From an uncultured Bacilli bacterium (GTDB taxonomy: Bacteria > Bacillota_I > Bacilli_A > RF39 > UBA660), in assembly GCA_947587565.1 (NCBI GenBank), contig CANPYA010000043.1:1-10418 (forward strand): a stretch of DNA of 10,418 nucleotides. Direction: 5' to 3'. Below are positions 6,982-10,418 of the stretch, one piece after another. A program made the translations under genes and the position numbers. Below the pieces are notes generated by a model. The model worked only from the letters and a program-made list of their open reading frames with translations. It made no database searches and was not told the DNA's origin. The stretch's first letter is position 1; each line of letters begins with the position of its first letter.

Positions 6982-7647
6982 ATGCTAGTTTATGGAAGAA
7001 ATGTTTTGAAAGAATTAGATAAAAATAAAATCAGAAAAATATTCATCAGTAGTAATGAAATTATTCCTTATTTAAAACAAGAACATTTAAAATATGAATT
7101 AGTACCTAAAAGTAGATTAGATAAAATGGTGAGTGGTAATCATCAAGGAGTTGTTATTGAAATATATGATTATGAATATTATACCCTTAATGATTTAGAA
7201 GGCGATATGGTAGTTATTTTAGACCATTTAGAAGATCCCCATAATTTTGGGGCCATTATAAGAACTTGTGAATGTGCCGGGATTAAATCAATTATTATTC
7301 CCAGTAACCGGAGTGTCCAAGTAAATGATACGGTGGTTAAAGTAAGTGTGGGTGCTATTGAACATGTCAAAATTATTATGGTAAGTAATATTACCAATGC
7401 GATTAATAAATTAAAAGATATGGGGTATTTTATATATGCGGCCGATATGAATGGGGTTGATTACCGGAGCGTGGATTACAATACTAAAAAGGCGTTAGTA
7501 ATCGGTAATGAAGGTGAAGGTATTAGCAAAATTGTTAAAGATAATAGTGACATCTTAGTAAAAATTCCAATGAAAGGAAAAATTAATAGTTTAAATGCTA
7601 GTGCTTCAGCAGCAATATTAATTTATGGTATGTTAAGAAATGACTAA
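6982..7647 (+). CDS. rlmB: RlmB-like 23S rRNA 2'-O-ribose methyltransferase (SpoU/TrmH family)
   Basis: A 221-residue SPOUT-fold enzyme. The E. coli member makes Gm2251 in the peptidyl-transferase P loop of 23S rRNA. The N-terminal part (1-65, ending GNHQGVVIEI) is the L30e-like RNA-binding domain. The three SpoU motifs are complete: DHLEDPHNFGAIIRTCECAG (81-100, with Asn88 and Arg94), ALVIGNEGEGIS (171-182, with Glu177) and IPMKGKINSLNASASAA (195-211). Two in-frame ATGs compete, 6976 and 6982. The first would touch the ribosome-binding site AGGGTGA (6969-6975), while 6982 is 6 nt beyond it and matches the family start MLVYGRN, so 6982 is chosen. It overlaps the sigma-factor gene by 8 bp. In Bacillus the orthologue (YacO) is also near sigH, which supports RlmB over other TrmH-type enzymes. 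Confidence 0.9.
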   Translation: MLVYGRNVLKELDKNKIRKIFISSNEIIPYLKQEHLKYELVPKSRLDKMVSGNHQGVVIEIYDYEYYTLNDLEGDMVVILDHLEDPHNFGAIIRTCECAGIKSIIIPSNRSVQVNDTVVKVSVGAIEHVKIIMVSNITNAINKLKDMGYFIYAADMNGVDYRSVDYNTKKALVIGNEGEGISKIVKDNSDILVKIPMKGKINSLNASASAAILIYGMLRND

Positions 7648-8275
7648 AGAAGAATTAGAAAAAACTAATGATTATGAATTATTAATGTTATATCGGGAAG
7701 ATGATGAGCAAGCGAAAAACTTACTTTATTATAAGTATAAATTTATTATTGATATCTTAATTCATAAATATCGTCCCGGACTAGTTAGTTTAAATATTGA
7801 TTATCAAGAAATATATAGTGAATGTTCTGTTGGTTTTAGTGATGCCTTAAAAAATTATCACGATAATAAAGAAGCAAGTTTGCCAACCTTTATAACTTTG
7901 TGTGTGGAAAGAAAATTAAAAGGTATTTTAAGAAAATATAATCGGGATAAATATAAAGAAATAAATGATACATACTCCCTAGATTTTGCTTATAGAGAAA
8001 GTGATAATAATTTAATTGATACGATAAGTGATGAATGTGAGCATGATCCCTTTAAAAATAGTATTGATGCCGAAAATTATACGGATTTATTAAATGCGAT
8101 TAAAGAAAATTTAACCAAAAGAGAATATGATGTTTTTATTTTAATGGAAAATGATTTGAATTATCTAGAGATTGCTAAAATTTTAAATAAAACACCCAAA
8201 CAAATTGATAATGCGATGCAACGGATTAAAACCAAGGTCAGAAATATTTTAGAGGAAATAAAAGTAAATAGTTAA
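7640..8275 (+). CDS. sigH: Sigma-70 family RNA polymerase sigma factor, SigH-like
   Basis: A 211-residue alternative sigma factor with only regions 2 and 4. Region 2 (about 24-101) carries DYQEIYSECSVGFSDALKNY and FITLCVERKLKGILRKYNR. Region 4 (157-204) carries LTKREYDVFILM and the DNA-binding helix-turn-helix YLEIAKILNKTPKQIDNAMQ. The length, the YSLD linker, the ID(N)AMQR helix and the position just after rlmB match Bacillus SigH (218 aa), which drives early sporulation and competence genes. The yacP gene found between them in Bacillus is missing here. Its start overlaps the rlmB stop (ATGACTAA) and no good ribosome-binding site precedes it, so translation probably depends on re-initiation after rlmB. 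An identity outside SigH (another small sigma factor) is possible. What it controls here cannot be read from the window. Confidence 0.8.
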   Translation: MTKEELEKTNDYELLMLYREDDEQAKNLLYYKYKFIIDILIHKYRPGLVSLNIDYQEIYSECSVGFSDALKNYHDNKEASLPTFITLCVERKLKGILRKYNRDKYKEINDTYSLDFAYRESDNNLIDTISDECEHDPFKNSIDAENYTDLLNAIKENLTKREYDVFILMENDLNYLEIAKILNKTPKQIDNAMQRIKTKVRNILEEIKVNS

Positions 8276-8292
8276 TTAAATTAGGTGGTATG

Positions 8293-10272
8293 ATGGAATT
8301 ACAAGTAGTTAAAGGGATAGGACAAGATTATGCTAAAAAGTTAAGTGCTTTAAATATCTATAATGTTAATGATTTATTGGAGTATTACCCGTATCGGTAT
8401 AACTTTATTAATATTACTCCAATTGCGAATATTAATGAAACAGATAGTTGGATGATTAAGGCCCAAGTTATTGATAGTCCAAGAGTGCAATATATCAAAA
8501 GAAATTTTAATCGGTTAAATTTTAAAGCTTTAAGTGATAATGTTATTTTAAATGTAACAATATTTAATCGAGCTTTTTTAAAACAAAATTTAACTTTAAA
8601 TAAAGAAATTGTTTTAGTGGGTAAATATAATAAATTAAAAAATAGTTTTATTGCTAGTGATATTAAATTTAATATTGAAGATAAAAAAATTGAACCAGTT
8701 TATCATTTAGGTAATGGAATAAAGAATAGTTATTTAAGTAAAGTAATTAGTGAAGCGGTTAAAAATGCTAATGTATTTGATAAGATACCAGAATATTTAG
8801 TAGATAAGTATCATTTTTTAGACAAGAATACCGCGATTAAATTAATTCATAATCCTTTAGAGATAAATGATATTAAGCGGGCTTCTTTAAGACTTAAATA
8901 TGAAGAATTATTTGACTTTATGTTTAAAATAAATTATTTAAAAAAATTAAATAATAAAGCGAAAGGGATTAAACGAGATGAATTTAAAGATGCTAAAGAT
9001 AATTTTATGGCATCTCTTCCTTTTACTTTAACCAAAGATCAATTAACGGGTGTTGATGATATCTATAAAGATTTAACTAGTGAATTTAGAATGAATCGGC
9101 TTCTTCTAGGAGATGTCGGAAGTGGTAAAACTATTGTAGCAACTTTTGCGATTTATTTAAACTTTTTAAGTGGTTATCAAAGTGCTTTAATGGCACCGAC
9201 TGAAATTTTAGCGGAACAACATTATAAAAGTTTAAAAAATATTTTAGATAAATTTAATATTAAAGTTGGTTTATTAACAGGCAGTTTAAAAGTTAAAGAA
9301 AAAAAAGAAATTTATGAAAAATTAGAAAATGGGGAAATTGATTTAATTATTGGAACCCATGCTTTAATAAGTGAGGGCGTGAAGTTTCAAAAATTAGGTT
9401 TAGTTGTTACGGATGAACAACATCGTTTTGGAGTCGGTCAAAGAAATACTTTAAGAGATAAAGGAATAACTCCGGATGTTTTATATTTATCCGCTACTCC
9501 GATTCCGAGAACTTATGCTCTGACTATCTATGGCGATTTAGATATTACTTTGATTAAAACTAAACCCCAAGGAAGATTAGAAATTAAAACGATTATTAAA
9601 AAAGATGAAGAAATAAAAGATGTGTTATATAAAATGCTTGAGGAACTTAAAAATGGCCATCAAATTTATGTTGTTTCGCCTTTAATTGAAAATAATGATG
9701 AATTAGATTTAAAAAGTGTTTTAGATTTAGAGAAAAAATTACAAATGGCTTTTAATAATCAAGTGGAAATGGCTATATTACATGGTAAATTAAAACAAAA
9801 TGAAAAAGATAAGATAATGCAAAAATTTAAAGAGGGCGAGATCAAAATATTAATTTCCACTACAGTTATTGAAGTCGGTATTGATGTTGCAAATGCTACT
9901 ATGATGGTCATATTTAATGCCGAAAGATTTGGGCTTGCAACTATACATCAATTAAGAGGCCGTGTTGGTCGGAGTGATTTACAAAGTTATTGCTATTTAG
10001 TAAGTAATAAAGATACCGAAAGATTAAAGGTTTTAGAAGAAAGTAATGATGGCTTCTATATAAGTGAAAGAGACTTTGAAATGCGGGGGCAAGGAGATTT
10101 ATTTGGTAGTAAACAAAGTGGCGAAATGAGTTTCAAAATTGCGGATTTAAAAAATGATTATCAAATATTATTACAAGCGAAAGTTGATAGTTATAATTTT
10201 ATTGAAAGTGAAGAATATAAAGCTAATGAATACTATAAAAATCTTGTCGAAAAAATAAATTTTATTAACTAA
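8293..10272 (+). CDS. recG: ATP-dependent DNA helicase RecG
   Basis: A complete 659-residue RecG, the double-strand DNA translocase that remodels stalled replication forks and branched recombination intermediates. The N-terminal wedge/OB part (about 1-230) includes VKGIGQDYAKKL and YYPYRYNFI. Helicase motifs follow in order (numbering from the upstream ATG at 8290): GDVGSGKT (Walker A, 274-281), MAPTEILAEQHY (301-312), DEQH (375-378), SATPIPRT (401-408), STTVIEVGID (523-532) and QLRGRVGR (554-561). The C-terminal region has the RecG-specific RDFEMRGQGDLFGSKQSG (594-611). ATGs at 8290 and 8293 are adjacent. The ribosome-binding site AGGTGG at 8283-8288 leaves 1 or 4 nt, so 8293 is preferred, but 8290 cannot be excluded. 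It follows the sigma factor by 17 nt with no promoter or terminator seen between, so it is probably cotranscribed. It is slightly shorter than typical RecG (about 680-690 aa). Confidence 0.97.
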   Translation: MELQVVKGIGQDYAKKLSALNIYNVNDLLEYYPYRYNFINITPIANINETDSWMIKAQVIDSPRVQYIKRNFNRLNFKALSDNVILNVTIFNRAFLKQNLTLNKEIVLVGKYNKLKNSFIASDIKFNIEDKKIEPVYHLGNGIKNSYLSKVISEAVKNANVFDKIPEYLVDKYHFLDKNTAIKLIHNPLEINDIKRASLRLKYEELFDFMFKINYLKKLNNKAKGIKRDEFKDAKDNFMASLPFTLTKDQLTGVDDIYKDLTSEFRMNRLLLGDVGSGKTIVATFAIYLNFLSGYQSALMAPTEILAEQHYKSLKNILDKFNIKVGLLTGSLKVKEKKEIYEKLENGEIDLIIGTHALISEGVKFQKLGLVVTDEQHRFGVGQRNTLRDKGITPDVLYLSATPIPRTYALTIYGDLDITLIKTKPQGRLEIKTIIKKDEEIKDVLYKMLEELKNGHQIYVVSPLIENNDELDLKSVLDLEKKLQMAFNNQVEMAILHGKLKQNEKDKIMQKFKEGEIKILISTTVIEVGIDVANATMMVIFNAERFGLATIHQLRGRVGRSDLQSYCYLVSNKDTERLKVLEESNDGFYISERDFEMRGQGDLFGSKQSGEMSFKIADLKNDYQILLQAKVDSYNFIESEEYKANEYYKNLVEKINFIN

Positions 10273-10307
10273 TTAGACACTTTTTTGTTAAATTTAACTT
10301 TTATTAA

Positions 10308-10336
10308 TTGACAAAGAAAAATTATTATAATATGAT
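10308..10336 (+). promoter_or_regulatory. Strong sigma-A-type promoter for a transcript leaving the window
   Basis: A perfect -35, TTGACA (10308-10313), is followed after 17 bp by TATGAT (10331-10336). This is the best promoter in the window. A TATAAT at 10326-10331 overlaps the -10, but its 12-bp spacing is too short to pair with the same -35. Transcription should begin near 10343. Confidence 0.8.
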
Positions 10337-10395
10337 TATTATAGCATGATAGATGTCATGCTAATGATAACTCTTACGAATTCAAAGGTGAGAGT
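10336..10395 (+). promoter_or_regulatory. Two-hairpin leader or operator downstream of the promoter, class not recognised
   Basis: Hairpin 1 is a perfect 8-bp inverted repeat, TAGCATGA (10342-10349) with TCATGCTA (10356-10363), loop 6 nt. It can grow outward by six pairs (10336-10341 with 10365-10370, one wobble) across a single unpaired A. It starts at the predicted +1, so it could be a repressor operator, a 5' RNA hairpin, or both. Hairpin 2 pairs ACTCTTAC (10370-10377) with GTGAGAGT (10388-10395), loop 10 nt. Its one T·G pair becomes a mismatch on the other strand, favouring + strand RNA. The sequence AAAGGTGA (10384-10391), close to the ribosome-binding sites used elsewhere here, is partly buried in hairpin 2. 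It was not matched to any known riboswitch, T-box or protein-leader class. Confidence 0.45.
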
Positions 10396-10418
10396 GAATC
10401 AACCAAAACCCCCTGAAG
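10346..10418 (+). CDS. Possible 5' end of an unidentified gene, cut by the window edge
   Basis: One frame stays open to the window edge for at least 24 codons, with ATGs at 10346, 10358 and 10364 and GTGs at 10388 and 10394. None has a convincingly placed ribosome-binding site. GTG 10394 (MNQPKPPE) lies only 2 nt beyond AGGTGA. The C-rich stretch 10409-10413 is unlike the AT-rich codons used by the other genes, so this may instead be non-coding RNA. The stretch is too short for any family assignment. Confidence 0.2.
   Translation, partial: MIDVMLMITLTNSKVRVNQPKPPE

Noticed and set aside
7179..7397. Minus-strand open frame of 72 codons
   Set aside because: It is antisense to the conserved SpoU motif 1 region of rlmB and has no independent support.
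10273..10307. Terminator after recG based on the palindrome GTTAAATTTAAC (10287-10298)
   Set aside because: It has no loop and no G-C-containing stem beyond one pair at each end, so it would fold poorly. No convincing recG terminator is seen, and the downstream hairpins follow a new promoter.
10342..10418. Known RNA classes (T-box, TPP, lysine, M-box, preQ1, ydaO riboswitches, tmRNA, RNase P, SRP RNA) at the right edge
   Set aside because: None of their conserved sequence blocks that I can recall appears in the visible part. The sequence may be too truncated to judge.
1..10418. Mobile elements, CRISPR arrays, tRNA and rRNA genes
   Set aside because: No transposase or integrase motifs, no spaced repeats, and no tRNA- or rRNA-like conserved sequences were seen. 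All eight complete genes share similar AT-rich codon use, giving no sign of transfer.

Overview
The window looks like chromosomal DNA from a low-GC member of the Bacillota/Bacilli or a Mollicutes-related uncultured lineage. It is very AT-rich (about 30% GC by eye), genes are packed tightly, ribosome-binding sites are Gram-positive in style (AGGTGA, AAGGAG, GGAG), and the genes are typically firmicute, including a SigH-type sigma factor beside rlmB. Tryptophan is encoded by TGG with no in-frame TGA in the genes, and the U32 gene ends at TGA. This points to the standard bacterial code, not the Mycoplasma/Spiroplasma code. The lineage is an inference. No mobile element, CRISPR array, tRNA or rRNA gene was seen.

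Left block (1-5983, + strand): the terminator of an unseen upstream gene is followed by a short-leader promoter and a four-gene operon. The genes are a class I SAM methyltransferase of the rRNA (RlmI/RlmK-like) type, a small RluA-family pseudouridine synthase, a long U32-family protein (RlhA/TrhP-type RNA hydroxylation family) and the RNA-binding protein Tex. Each gene overlaps the next by 8, 8 and 11 bp, so they are very probably cotranscribed and translationally coupled. The operon ends in a hairpin that also serves the converging gene and sits on a perfect 16-bp tandem duplication.

Middle (5969-6961): a TIGR01212/YtqA-type radical SAM gene lies on the minus strand, converging on tex and diverging from rlmB. 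The divergent promoters share about 90 bp and their -35 regions overlap.

Right block (6953-10272, + strand): rlmB (23S rRNA 2'-O-ribose methyltransferase), a SigH-like sigma factor and recG, with an 8-bp overlap and then a 17-nt gap. The rlmB-sigH neighbourhood is kept from Bacillus, where yacP lies between them, but yacP is absent here.

Right edge (10273-10418): a strong promoter (TTGACA, 17 bp, TATGAT) is followed at once by a dyad hairpin and a second hairpin covering a ribosome-binding-site-like sequence. The transcript runs off the window, so the product is unknown.

Five of the eight genes are predicted to modify rRNA or tRNA and a sixth (Tex) binds RNA, so the common theme is ribosome and tRNA maturation. 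No convincing new biological system was found. The items most worth a second look are the structured leader at the right edge, the stop-codon/terminator/duplication arrangement between tex and the radical SAM gene, and the dense RNA-modification operon.
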